Assembly (NCBI GenBank): GCA_002245135.1
Contig: NGBS01001256.1
Span: 1 to 23,152, forward strand
Source: Proteromonas lacertae
Lineage: Eukaryota; Sar; Bigyra; Opalinata; Proteromonadidae
Reading direction: 5' to 3'
Length of the DNA stretch: 23,152 nucleotides
Shown here: one piece after another, positions 9,401-20,559 of the stretch
How positions within the stretch are numbered: position 1 is the first letter of the stretch
Layout of the letters: each line of letters starts with the position of its first letter
The notes under the pieces: generated by a model
Databases searched by the model: none
Told to the model about the DNA's origin: nothing
The model's input: only the letters and a program-made list of their open reading frames with translations
Program-made: the position numbers and the translations under genes

Positions 9401-12400
9401 AGAAATATTAGATGATAATACTAAACAAAAATTAGAAGAATATAAAAAAGAAATAACAAAACAATCATTACATTATGCTGATTATGAAAAGATGAAGAAT
9501 GAAGTTGAAGTATTCTTATGTGATTATTATTATAATAGAATATTTGTGTTGATTTAAAGAACAATCCTTTATTCAACACAATTAAAACAAACAACTTATT
9601 AGAAACTACAATAAAAGCAGTAGGATGGAAGAAAGGTAGTATAGTATATGATAAGAGCAGAGATAGTTATGGAGTGGTTTTAAATCTAGATGAAAAAAAG
9701 AAACTGTATTGTTGTATTAGTTTATCTAATAGATATGAAATATATTCTTTTAAAACCAACACCATTCATGAAGGAATAGAAGAAAAACAGTTATTAAATC
9801 ACAGAAACATTAAAAGAAAAGGAATAATCAATGGAATAAATGAAGATGGAAGTTATAATATTACTTATGAAAATGGTGAATATGATTTTAATGTGAATGA
9901 GAAACTAATAAAACCTTCAAAAGATAAAACAAATCAAAAAGTTGAAACAAATAAAAGAATTGAAGGTAAAACAGTCAAAATAGGTGATTATTATGAATTA
10001 AAACAGTCAAATAATGTTGTAGTTCAAGTAGTGAAAATTGGAATTAAAATGACTGATGGTATTAGTGTATATTATAATAATCAGTTTGTCATTAATCACA
10101 TTGTTTTTTCTGATTTAAAAGAGAGTAAATACAATCCTTCATTTAAAGGAAAATATAAAGTAATGGATGTAGTTGAAGTGATAGAAACAAAAGATAAAAT
10201 TTCCTATCCTTGTTATGTAGTATATAGTGATAAAAAAGAAAAAGGAAAGATAATTGGATATAATGAAGAATATAATCTTCCAATAATAGATATTGAAAAT
10301 GAAAAAAGGATGGATTTAAAAGATGTAATATCTGAAAATCAGTATTTAGTAGGTGATATAGTGTTATTTGTTGATGAAGTTAAAAATGAAAGGAAAAAAT
10401 GAACAAAGGTGTGATAGAAAAAATTATCAATAATAAAGTATCTGTCAAATCAGATAATTCATCATGTAAATTAGTCAATTATTTAGATATTCATCCTTCT
10501 TTCAATAAGAAATATAATATATTAACTAAAGTGAATGCGTTTTTTGATGAGAATTGTATTTTACCTGCAATTGTATTATCTTACAATAGAAATACAAATG
10601 ACTATGATTTATTGTTGTTAAATAAATACTTACTTCATGATATTCCTGATTATATGATTAGTTTATCAAAATTTAAAAAGAATGACGAAGTACTATATGT
10701 AATAAATGAAAAGTTAATCACAAAAGGTATAATAACTTCAATAAATGAAAATGGAACTTATTCAATTTCAAATAATAAAGAATTAATTGAAAATATATAT
10801 CATAATCAGATATATTTATATGAAGACAATAATTATAGATTAAAAATGGATGTTACTGCTAATTATAGAGGTAGAATAAACGAAATAAGATATAAATTAA
10901 CAGATGAATCAAAATATGGATTACAGTATGGAGTATTATATAAAAGTCATGAATATAAGTATGTGAATGAAGATAATATTCATCCCTATAATGATTCAAA
11001 CACACTATTCACAGTTGGTGATAGAATTATGAATATAGAAGGAGAAAAGGGAATAATAACAAGAGTAGAAGATGATAATAGTAAATATTCAATATTGTAT
11101 GATAATGGTAAATACAAAGAGAATGTATTATTGGAAAGAATAAGAAGGGATTTATTTAAAACAAAAAACAAATATAATATTGGAGATATTGTAATGAAAG
11201 ATAGGAAAGAATTTAAAGTAATATTTGTTCATTATAATGAGAATTGTTATGATTTAGAAGAAGAATATATTAATCATAATCCACTACTTTATAAAATGAA
11301 AGAAGAAGAATTAACTCCTAAAACAAAACAAAATCATAAATATGAAATAAATGAAAAGATTATTTATCATAATCAAAATGGAATTATTCATTCAATAACA
11401 GATGAAATGAAATACATATTATGTATTGAAAATGTAGATAAATATGAATATATAAGAAATGTAAATGAAAGTGAAATTAAAAGAATAGGAGAAGAAAAGG
11501 AAGAAGAAAAGAAAGATAAAGATAATATAGAGTATTGTATTGGTGAAGAAGTAGAAGCGTTATTGATGTTTAAAGGTAAAGAAGAATGGAAAATAACAAT
11601 AATAAATGATTATGATAATGAAAAGAATGAATTTAGTTTAATGGTTGGAAGTGTGATTAGATATGGAATAAAACCTGTAAATGTGAGAAAATTAACAGAG
11701 AAGAGAAAGAAAAGAACAAAAGAAGAAGAGAAAAAAGAAGAAGATAATAAAAATGAAATGAAATATGAAAAAGGAGTGAATGAAAATAATGATGTAAAGC
11801 ATAAAGACTTTAATCCTACAATTTTTAGATTTTATGTTGATGAAGAATTAGGAATTGATGTAGAATGCGAAGTATTATCAACTGATAGATATAAAGATGG
11901 AAGAAAAGAATATAAAATAAAATATAAAGATGAGAAAGATGATGAAATTACTAAAACAGTAAATGAAGATAAGATATTGACAAAACCAAAACATTTGGAA
12001 ATGATAGAAAAGTTAAAAGAAAAACAGAGAATAGAAGACGAAGAAAGACAACAGGAAGAAAATAAACAACAACAAGAAGAAGAAAGAAGAAAGAAAATAG
12101 AAGATGAAGAGAAAATAAAAAAAGAAAAACAAAAGAAACTAGAGGAAGAAAAAGAGAAGAAGAAAAAACAATATCAAAACCTATATATAAAAAAGGAGAA
12201 GAAGTAGAGGTGAATATAAAATTTGGTGGAAAGGTAGAAGAGAGAATTGGAAGAATAAAAAGTTGTAATTATGAAAGTGATGATTATTATATAATATTTG
12301 ATGATTGTACTCGTTCTATTAAATCTGAAGATATAATTAGAAGAATAGTAAAACAATTATATAAAATTAATGAAACAGTGGAAGTTTATATGAATTACTG

Positions 12401-13466
12401 CGGAAATGAAGAATGGAAAGAAGCAAAAGTAAAAGATTTCAATTCAGAAAAAGATGAATATTTATTAGAATATGGCAGTAATAACTCCAAATGTTTCCCT
12501 TCAAATCTGATAAGAAAAATTAGTAATGATGTAAAATATTATGTTAAAGAAGAAGTAGAAGTAAATATAAAAGATAATACAAATCCAGAATGGAAAAAAA
12601 CGAAAATATATGGTTGGGATACTGTAAAGAATGAATATAAAGTGTTGTTGAATGGAAGAATGGAATTTGTAGGAAAAGATAGAATAAGAAAAATAGTAAA
12701 AGAAGAAGTGGAAATATACAAAGAAGGTGAATTAGTAGAAGCAAATATATTTGGAGGATGGAAGAAAGTAATAATAATAAAATATGATGAGAGAATGAAA
12801 GGGTATTTAGTTAATTATCAAACAAATCAAAATACATTAGTAAAGCCAGAGAATATGAGAAGAATAAAAAGTAAATATAAAATAGGAGATGTGGTTGTAA
12901 TGAAAAATAGATATGATTGGATTCCAGGAATAATAAAGAATATTGATAAAGAAAACAACAAGTATATTTTAATATAATATATATTTTATATTTAGATATG
13001 AAATATATGTAGAAAGTGAAAAGAAAAGATATGTTAATGTAAAAGAAGAAGACATAAATGAGTATTTTGTTATTGGTGAAAAAGTTGAAGTGTATGTAAC
13101 AAAGAATGGAAAAGCTGAATTGTTGGAAGGAAGAATTACACAGTTTTATTCAAGTGAAAATTCATATAAAATACAATCTACTAGATTGCTGGATAGAATT
13201 CCACTAACACAAATAAAACCAATTGTATATTTTATTATTATGATATATTTTAATAGAATAAAGAAGATCATTATGATATAAGAAAAGATCAATCAACTTG
13301 TAAATATTACTCTGATTTAACAAAAAAAGGATATTATACAGCCACTTTATTAAAATTTCACAAATATGAAGATGGAAGAAGAGAATATGAAATAAGGTAT
13401 TTAGATGAAAGAAAGACTATTAGTTATAAAACTCTAGATATATTAAAAATAAAAATAACAGTGTAA
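6402..13466 (+). CDS. Gene A: divergent Hsp110-like ATPase fused to about 19 Tudor/SH3-like repeats
   Basis: Twelve exons, about 2,239 aa once two one-base gaps are allowed for (about 10394-10401 and 12170-12183, both in A runs). Residues 1 to about 405 form an Hsp70-superfamily nucleotide-binding domain closest to Hsp110: VYGVDFGGYK, LSVEHLYMMFLSK, ISIPNSYGELEK, ENLSVSICYGYE, VDIGYLYMN (D213), PVGGTMRIPYF (P353) and TLNMDECISSG. The usual DLGTT and GGGT phosphate loops are changed, so ATP hydrolysis is uncertain. Residues about 430-950 are helical and Lys/Glu-rich, with ARNEYEAQYF recalling the Hsp110 lid. From about 980 to the end come repeats of about 50-60 aa (GD-V, then GII-x-I, then Y-Y-NG, then I-P), split by a charged coiled coil. 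I chose the ATG at 6402 by comparison with B and C. The fusion's function is unknown; a chaperone-like module on a multivalent binding scaffold is my inference. Confidence 0.82.
6429..7828 (+). repeat. Near-identical 1.4-kb block, copy 1 (in gene A)
   Basis: Matches 13615-15014 at a constant offset of 7,186 nt with no insertion or deletion. I count about 15 base differences in 1,400. The match covers exons 1-4 and introns 1-4. It stops sharply just after intron 4, where the two genes become hard to align. Eight differences lie between about 6674 and 6734 in exon 3. Exon 4 (965 nt) differs at only three bases, each changing an amino acid (I/M, K/N and E/D). Confidence 0.92.
6527..13256 (+). 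other. Eleven introns of gene A
   Basis: They lie at 6527-6552, 6620-6649, 6791-6826, 7792-7821, 7994-8023, 8833-8863, 9096-9126, 9186-9223, 9510-9538, 12962-12995 and 13225-13256. Lengths are 26-38 nt. Each begins GTAT and ends TAG, and each junction restores the frame. The first four match gene B exactly. The one at 8833, in the Tyr codon of the EYEAQY motif, matches introns at 17474 in B and 22711 in C. The donor at 7792 (GTATAT) was preferred to GTGATA at 7798 because every other donor here is GTAT. Confidence 0.8.
9600..13463 (+). repeat. Tudor/SH3-like repeat array of gene A
   Basis: By eye there are about 19 diverged protein repeats of 45-65 aa. Typical starts are KIGDYYELK, YLVGDIVLF, FTVGDRIMN, KYNIGDIVM, YCIGEEVEA, LYKINETVEVY and KYKIGDVVV. 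Typical ends are hydrophobic, such as VRKL, IRKI, MRRI and IKPI. The clearest unit has KGIINGINEDGSYNITY and then ENGEYDFNV. The pattern (a GD-x-V strand, a GxI strand, a Y-x-I-x-Y strand and a closing I-R/K/P) is that of small beta-barrels of the Tudor, Agenet or KOW type. I cannot tell which from sequence alone, nor whether aromatic cage residues are kept. The repeats from about 12180 onward often share a VEV-x-I start and a W in the second strand, and look like a later-amplified subset. Confidence 0.7.
11995..12172 (+). other. Lys/Glu/Gln-rich coiled-coil spacer inside gene A's repeat array
   Basis: About 60 residues from EMIEKLKEKQRIEDEER to EEEKEKKKKQ, almost all Glu, Lys, Gln and Arg with heptad-like spacing. 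They divide the repeat array into a part of about 13 repeats and a part of about 6-7. Gene B has only a shorter acidic linker (about 20125-20230) at the comparable place, and it precedes B's last repeat. A shift of one base occurs at the 3' edge of this spacer. Confidence 0.75.
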
Positions 13467-13596
13467 ATCTAAAATCAATAACCTCTTTACATTGTTATAT
13501 ATGATGTTTTTCATTTTTCAAAAACAATACAAAATACATAATGAATTTTGTATTGTCTTTCTGTGTATTAACTCAAGCTTTGAATCAAGCCTATTT
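13467..13596. other. Short spacer between gene A stop and gene B start
   Basis: Only 130 nt, A/T-rich, with a pair of similar short segments (TTGTATTGTC and AATACAAAAT). There is no frame worth calling. Gene B's terminator, promoter and 5' UTR arrangement must be compact. The matching A/B homology starts 18 nt inside gene B, so this spacer is not part of the duplicated block. Confidence 0.5.
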
Positions 13597-16500
13597 ATGA
13601 GTGATATAGTTTACGGTGTTGATTTTGGCGGATATAAAATCACAACCACATCATATTCTACTGCTGAGGGATATAAACTATATGAAACTGATTTAGGTGA
13701 GAAATCTCTGCCGTATTTTTATTTGATATAAATAATAGATGTGGAATAGTATTTTTAGAAGGTAATTTAGGTAAGAGGATGATTGGTCAAAAAGCTTTTA
13801 ACCCTGTATTTGTATTTTAGTATTTAGTGTTCTAGTCTCGTCGAGATGTTAAATACTCAATAACAAGTATAAAGGATTTATTGGGAAAGAAATATGATGA
13901 TTTGGACTTTGAAAATGACTTGAGATTAAAAAAGAAGAATGTAGAGAGAATGGAAGTAAATGGAATAATATTTAATGTATGAATATATAATTAATGATAT
14001 GTTATTGAATAGATAAAAGAAGATAAATTGAGTGTAGAACATTTATATATGATGTTTTTATCTAAAATTCAAGAGATATATAAAAGAGATGAATCTAAGA
14101 AAGAAGAAGAGAAAGATGCAATGCCGATAATAATATCTATTCCAAACAGTTATGGTGAATTAGAGAAAGATATAATAAAGATATTATGTAATCGATTAAA
14201 TATGAATTTATTGAGTATAATACCAGAGAATTTGAGTGTGAGTATTTGTTATGGATATGAAAATAACAACTCATTTTTATTAGATGAAAAGGAAGTAGAA
14301 TATCTATTAATAGTTGATATTGGATATTTATATATGAATTTGACAATGAGTAAATATGAAAGAGATAAATGTGAAATAATAAATGAAATGTGTAATGAAG
14401 AAATCAATGGAAAGAAAATTGATGAATTGTTATTTAAACATTATGAGAATGAAATAAAAAAAGACTTTCCAGAAATAAATACAAAAGATGAAGTGATAAT
14501 AAGCAAAATAACAAATGAGTTAATGAAATGTAAATGTAAATTAAGTGCTGATGGAGCAAGTTCAATCAATTTATCAATCGATTTGACAGAAGATGAAACT
14601 TATGAGAATGTTTTAACAGTAGATGAATTAAACTCCATAATCAAAGATTTGGGTGATAAATTAAAAGAAATATTAAGAGAATTTATACAGAATAGTAAAT
14701 TGAATGATGAAATGAAGAAGAATTTGAAGATATTACCAGTTGGTGGAACAATGAGAATTCCTTATTTCCAAAGAACAGTAATAGAAGAAACACAAGAAAC
14801 GTTAAACTCAGAAATAAAGATGATAAAGACTCTGAATATGGATGAATGTATATCAAGTGGAAATAGTTATTATGGCTCAATATTAAGTGGAAAATGGAAA
14901 TATGAAGTAAATAATAAAAGAATAGAAAATGATAAAAAGAATTTAACCAAAGATCATATTGTTTGTTTGAAAAGATTGTATATGTGATATATGTTTTATT
15001 GAAATAGTAATGAAATTCGTAGAAGGATGAAAGATAATAGTAATTCTTCATTATATCACTTTATAAAACAGTGTTTATCTGAATATAGTTATTTTACTTT
15101 TTTTAATAACAATCCAAACCTTGACTTGATTAGTAAAGAATTAGAATCACTTCAAAAGACTATTGATGTATTTGATTTGTGTTTATTATGTTATATAGAA
15201 AATAGAAGGTAAAACTACTGTCAATAACAATACAAATAGTAATACAATTCAACAATCAAAAGATAAAAAGAAGAGTAAAAAGAAGAAGAAGAAAAACAAC
15301 AACAACAATGTAGGGATAATGGATAATAATTCAATAAAATGTGAAATATCTCCTTTCTTACAATATTATTTATCATCTGATAAGAAATATGACATGAATA
15401 AAATAGATAATATCATTAACAGTTATAAAGAGAATTATTCAAATGAAGAAATAATTAATATCGTAAAGTATATTATATTCTTATATTCTGTTTTATAGAA
15501 ATGAAATAAAGCAGAAGAATAGTTATGTTTACTTGAACAATGATGTATTAGAAAAAATAAAAGATAAAGAATCAACTGAAGATGTTGAAATGTTGTTGAA
15601 TTTATTGAATGTAGGAATAGATTCAAAATCAAGTAAAACAATCGAATTATACAATGAAATTTCGTTTATGTATGTTTTTATCAAAGATTATATTTATTCT
15701 AGTGATTTATTGTTGGTGAAATTAAACTCATTCAAATATGATCAAAGCAAAATTAAAGTATCAGATGATATTAAATCTCAATTAAATACAATGCAAGATG
15801 AATATGACAAAATCAGTGTATTATATATAATTCTATATTGATATAGCATTCGTTACAGTCATTAATCAAAAAGCATGATATAACAAAGAAAAAAGTTGAT
15901 ATATTTCAATTTAACAAAGGAGGAAATAAAAATGATAAATATGGATCAATTGAGGAGATAAAAGATAGAATGAATGTATTATAAAATATTCTAATCATTT
16001 TGTTATTTATATATAGACTTTAATGATGAATTATAGTCAATTCATAAGTAATGTTCTTATTGGAGAGGATAAAGATCATCCAAAACTATGTGATTGTAAT
16101 TATAATGAATTAATTAGAGTAATTATTGAAAGTAATCCAATTTATTCGCAATTGTTGGTATTAATTGAAAGAGAAGATAGAACAGTAGAGGTATTTTATA
16201 TCATAATATTATTAATAGGATGTTAATAGAGAATTGGATATAATTCATGAAAAATTAAACGTTTTGCAAAGAATAGAAGATTATTCATTCAAATACAACA
16301 TAATTACAATTCAAAACATGCAAAAATTCTGTTTTATGGGAATTCTGAAAGGAATTAACAATTTGTCAGAATTAGAATGCTTATTACACTTGTTTGATAG
16401 AATTGAAGATATTAAGAATAGAACTGATAGTTTGTGTATTACATTATGTTTATATGATATTATAATGATCATATACAATTTACCCATTTATTCATTTCAT

Positions 16501-19500
16501 GATAATTCTTTAATAATCAATAAGGAAGATACAAAGTTTATAATTGATGAAATCAATGATGAATTGAGTTTTATAATGGCTATAAACAAAAAGGAATCTG
16601 ATGAGATTAGTAATATATTGAAGATGATTAGAAACAAACACAAGGATTTAGAAGAAGCTGTTGAAAATGAAAAAGATGATAATGTAGTAGTAAAAATTGT
16701 TCATGAAAGTATTAATAAAACAATAAATGAATGTATGAATAAAATATTAAATGAAATAAGACATAATGAACAATCAGAATTATGTTGTGGTAATGATGAT
16801 GATGGTATTGATGGAATGAAATATTCAAATCATTCAATTTCTCTACTCAACTCAATGTTATTGTATAATGATTATATAGAAAGAATCATTTTAAATACTA
16901 GTGGTGTAAATGAGTTTGATAATTGCCTTATTAGATTAAACAAGAATCAATCTGATGAAATGTATATATTTTTTTTATTATACTTATCTTATAGATTACC
17001 ATACATTAATCGAATAAGATTATTTCAATTTTCTCAGTATTTTAATCAAAGTTTCAATAAAGATTATGAAGTATAAATAATTAGTTATATTATTTAACAA
17101 TATAGCAAAACTGTAAAGAGAGAATAGTAGAGAAATATGAGTTGAGTTATTGGATTAACAAAGTGAATCAAGAGTGTATAATTATCAAAGAACAACACAA
17201 ACAATTGAATTTAACACTGTATTATGTAAGAATGATTGAAGCTATAAAATCTTTATTAAAATCTGGTGAATTATTCAATTCTATTAAAGAAATGAAGAAT
17301 ATTTATGATTTGCTCATTTATTTTAAAGATTACATTAGTTATTATAAATATGAATCTGAATATATAGTTGATGATTATTTTGATAAAGTGTTTGAATATG
17401 AAGATGAAATTATAGAAAAGAATGAAGAAGTTAAAAAATATTTAACATCGAAAAATACATATGAAGCAGAATAGTATATAATTATATGTCTATTATATTT
17501 TATTTGTTAGTTTTAAGTCTGTAGAATATATAACATCATTTAAAACTAATCAAATAGTTATTATTGGTTTTAAAGAAAAGGAATGGTTAAAGAAAGTTTT
17601 GAATGAAGATATAAAAGAAGGAAAATATCCAAATATTAGTGAGAATGATATAAAATACAAAAAGATGACATATAAAACTTTAAGAGAATATGAAGAAGAA
17701 ACTGAAAGATTGAAAGATATAATTAGATCAATAGTAGTATGCATTTGTTGTTTTACTTTCATTATAGGTATATGATAGAATAAACACAAATTTAATTCCA
17801 GAAATAAGATCAAAAATAGAGATTTTGATGTATAAATGCTTATTTCTATTTATTATTATAGTCAAAAAATGAAAGATTATAATATGAGTGAAGATTTAGA
17901 CAGAATAAAAGAAGATTTATCTAATTCTAGTATTAATCATCTCATTTCATTATATGATGAATTGCTTAAGCATTATATCTCGTTTATTGTAGATGATTTT
18001 ATTAATCAAACGAATAAAACCTTACATGAATATAAACTAACAAAAACAGAAAATGATGAAATTGAAAAAGAAGCAAAGATATTAGAGAATATAAAGAATA
18101 GCTTAGATGAAAATGATTTTCTATCAGAGCAATATAAAATGAAAGTATATTTTTGTTAATAATTCATTATTACATAGACAATAGTTGAAAGAATAATAGA
18201 CAAACATAAATATGATAAAAAGAAAAATGGAAAGGATGGAATTAGAATAGGGGATATATTATATGATAAAGTGTATGAAAGTTATGTTTCAATTATGAAG
18301 ATTAATGATAATGAAACATTTAGTATAAGAATATTAAACCCATTTGGTGAAATAATTGAAGAAGAACCACGGAGTAATTTATGTTCCTTCTGTGATGTAG
18401 TAGAAAAGGGAATTGTTAGTGGAATAAATGAAGATGGTACTTATAATATCACCTACGAAAATGGTGAATATGATTTGTGTGTAGAAAAGAAGTATATTGA
18501 AATTACTAAAGAAAAAACAAAAATTCCTCTTTCTACCTGTAAGTCAAATAATTATAGGAAAAAAATTTACATTAATTGTGGTGATTATGTATCAATCAAA
18601 CAATTTGGTAATTCAAAATGTCAAATAATTAGAGTTGATAATGACAAATGTTCAATTAATTATTTTAATAAATATGTTATTACAGATGTACCAGTTGATA
18701 TACTCTTCAGAGATGTAAGTTATAATAATACAATTGTAGATAAATACAGAAATAATGAAATAAAAGTGAGAGATGTTGTTAATGTGAAAAGAAAAAAAGA
18801 AAATGTCAATGTTGACTGTTTTTTAGAATATGGAAAAGACAGTATAAATGGTTCTATTGTCTCTTACAATAACCAAATTAATCATGAAATTGTAGAGATG
18901 AAATCTAATAGATATATGAGATTACCAAACATTACCTACTTTTATCGTAATTTTGAATATGGGAAAGATAGTGTATTATATACGAAAGGGAAAAAAGAGA
19001 TATGGAATGTTGGTGTTGTTGAAAATGCAACAAATGGTGAATATAAGTTTAAAGTTAGAAGGAATGGAAGAGGTAGAGAAGGATGCTTTTGGCATGAAAT
19101 TGTTCCATTTATGAGTGATAAATTACCTTTATTGTTACAAGTTATAGTTCATATATCTGATAATGTAATAATGACTGGTCATATTATCAATTACAATGAA
19201 AAGAATTACAATATTATACTATCTAATGGATATTATGTATCTAATGTTCCAAAAGAAAATATTGAAATATGTCTGTTCAAAGAAAAATGTAAAGTATATG
19301 TAATAAATGAAAAACATGAATGTGTTGAAGGTGAAATAACAAAATGGATAAATGAATATAATTATTCAATTACAACAACAGAAACAAAGCATGTAATTGA
19401 TAATATAGATTTAAATTGTGTAAAACCATTAAATGATTTTAACTTTAAAATATCTGATACTGTTTTAGTTAGGAAAAAGAAAAATGATGATTATTCAATT

Positions 19501-20415
19501 GGTAATATTGTGAATATAAAATATGATAAAAATGATGGTTTTAAGTTTGGAATATATTTTAGTGATAAAACATACATAGAGGAGATTTATGATAATTTAT
19601 TTCCATTTAACAAGAGTAATAGTTTATATGAAGTTGGTGATGATGTTATTATGAATAACAACAATGAAATAGGAAGAATAATAAAAATAAATGAAGATAA
19701 TACATATAATATTTATGCATATAATGGTTTTTATTATGAAAATGTGAATGCTGAAGATATAAGAATAAACAATCATCCCTTTTTTATTAATGGTGATTAT
19801 GTTAGTGTTAATTCCAATAAAGACTGTAGAATTATTAAATACAACAAAATCGATAATACTTATGATGTGTATAACAACATGAAAGATAAAACTGTAAAGT
19901 TATTTCATGTTTCAGCTGATATCAAGTTTATTAAATCTACAACAGATTATAGATGTTGTAATAAAATACAGTGTAAATTAAATAATAGATGGGAAAATGG
20001 TTTTATACATTCTATTAATTTAGTTAATGATCAATTGTCATTTACTATTTGTAAGATTGTGAATAGAAAGAGTGTTTATGTTTGTGTTACTAAAGAAACT
20101 GATATTAGAAAACCAAAGAATGATGAAGAGTGGAAAGAAGGAGAAGAAAAAAAAGAAGAAAAAGACGAAGAAGAAATAGAAGCAAAAAATAATATAGAGG
20201 AAAATAAAGAAATTGAAATGAAAGAAGATAATAATAGTAGAATATTTGATGTTGATGAAGAAGTTGAAGTATTTGTTAAGTTTAAAGGAAAAGAACAATG
20301 GACAAAAGCAATAGTAAATGATTATAATTCTGATAATAATTCTTATTCTTTACACGTAGGAAGTGTTATTCGATATAATATAGATGCAAAAGTAGTAAGA
20401 GAAATAAAACACTAA
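13597..20415 (+). CDS. Gene B: divergent Hsp110-like ATPase fused to about 12 Tudor/SH3-like repeats
   Basis: Fifteen exons splice into an uninterrupted 2,122-aa frame, making this the best-preserved member of the array. Residues 1 to about 402 are the same Hsp110-like ATPase domain as gene A, nearly identical in DNA. Residues about 483-1390 are a longer helical middle, with a Lys/Asn-rich insert (KDKKKSKKKKKKNNNNN) in exon 6 that A lacks, and the shared NTYEAEYF motif at the spliced Tyr codon (exon 11/12 junction). The last exon (18178-20415) encodes about 12 beta-barrel repeats, beginning RIGDILYD and including KGIVSGINEDGTYNITYEN, then an acidic linker and a final repeat (VDEEVEVFVKF, VVREI). 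The start at 13597 gives MSDIVYGVDFGG, aligning with A and C. An in-frame extension further upstream has no ATG. The stop is TAA at 20413-20415. Function is inferred only from its parts. Confidence 0.85.
13615..15014 (+). repeat. Near-identical 1.4-kb block, copy 2 (in gene B)
   Basis: Partner of 6429-7828. Even intron 3 (36 nt) and intron 1 (26 nt) are unchanged between copies, so the similarity is at the DNA level and recent, not a result of selection on the protein. The first few codons and the upstream spacer are unrelated between the two genes. Confidence 0.92.
13713..18177 (+). other. Fourteen introns of gene B
   Basis: They lie at 13713-13738, 13806-13835, 13977-14012, 14978-15007, 15168-15198, 15468-15498, 15818-15846, 15976-16016, 16191-16218, 17071-17105, 17474-17510, 17737-17767, 17830-17861 and 18145-18177. 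Lengths are 26-41 nt, all GTAT to TAG. Spliced exons total 6,369 nt, exactly 2,123 codons with the stop, which supports the whole set. All introns lie before the repeat array. B's array is a single 2,238-nt exon. Confidence 0.85.
18240..20412 (+). repeat. Tudor/SH3-like repeat array of gene B
   Basis: About 12 diverged repeats in one exon. Unit starts include IRIGDILYD, YINCGDYVSIK, IKVRDVVNVK, FKISDTVLVR, LYEVGDDVIM, FFINGDYVSV and FDVDEEVEVF. Inner strands include GIVSGINEDGTYNITYEN, GRIIKINEDNTYNIYAYNG and AIVNDYNSDNNSYSL. The first repeats line up in order with the first repeats of gene A, and the last one (FKGKEQW, GSVIRYNI) lines up with gene A's repeat at about 11540-11690. The two arrays therefore share an ancestor, and A has extra repeats after that point. 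Confidence 0.7.
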
Positions 20416-20559
20416 TATGCTTAATTTCTACTATATTATGTTTTTATCATATTTTATCTATTTAAATTGTGTATTTGCATGATTAAAAAGAATTTAAAAT
20501 TATCGGTGTTTCCAAATTTTCGAATACCCATTACTATCTTTTTATATTTTTTGCTCATT
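20416..20559. other. Short spacer between gene B stop and gene C start
   Basis: These 144 nt have no coding frame of note beyond an upstream extension of gene C's first exon. They contain a TTTTCGAA element near 20515-20523 and a T-rich run before the ATG at 20560. The head-to-tail spacing (130 and 144 nt) is similar for both gaps in the array. Confidence 0.5.

Noticed and set aside
7805-9557. Several separate small genes in the stretch after the ATPase of gene A (and likewise in B)
   Set aside because: Each short frame ends within a GTAT...TAG intron, and all join in phase to the next exon. None has its own conserved start.
10399-10402. ATGA overlap of two long frames, looking like prokaryote-style coupled genes
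   Set aside because: The locus is eukaryotic with spliceosomal introns. The two frames together form one repeat that is continuous in type with its neighbours, so a one-base gap is the simpler reading.
180-20415. Ciliate-type code in which TAA and TAG encode Gln
   Set aside because: IFT74 and gene B (2,122 aa) splice into full-length frames with CAA/CAG for Gln and no internal TAA or TAG. The apparent in-frame stops fall inside introns or at one-base shifts.
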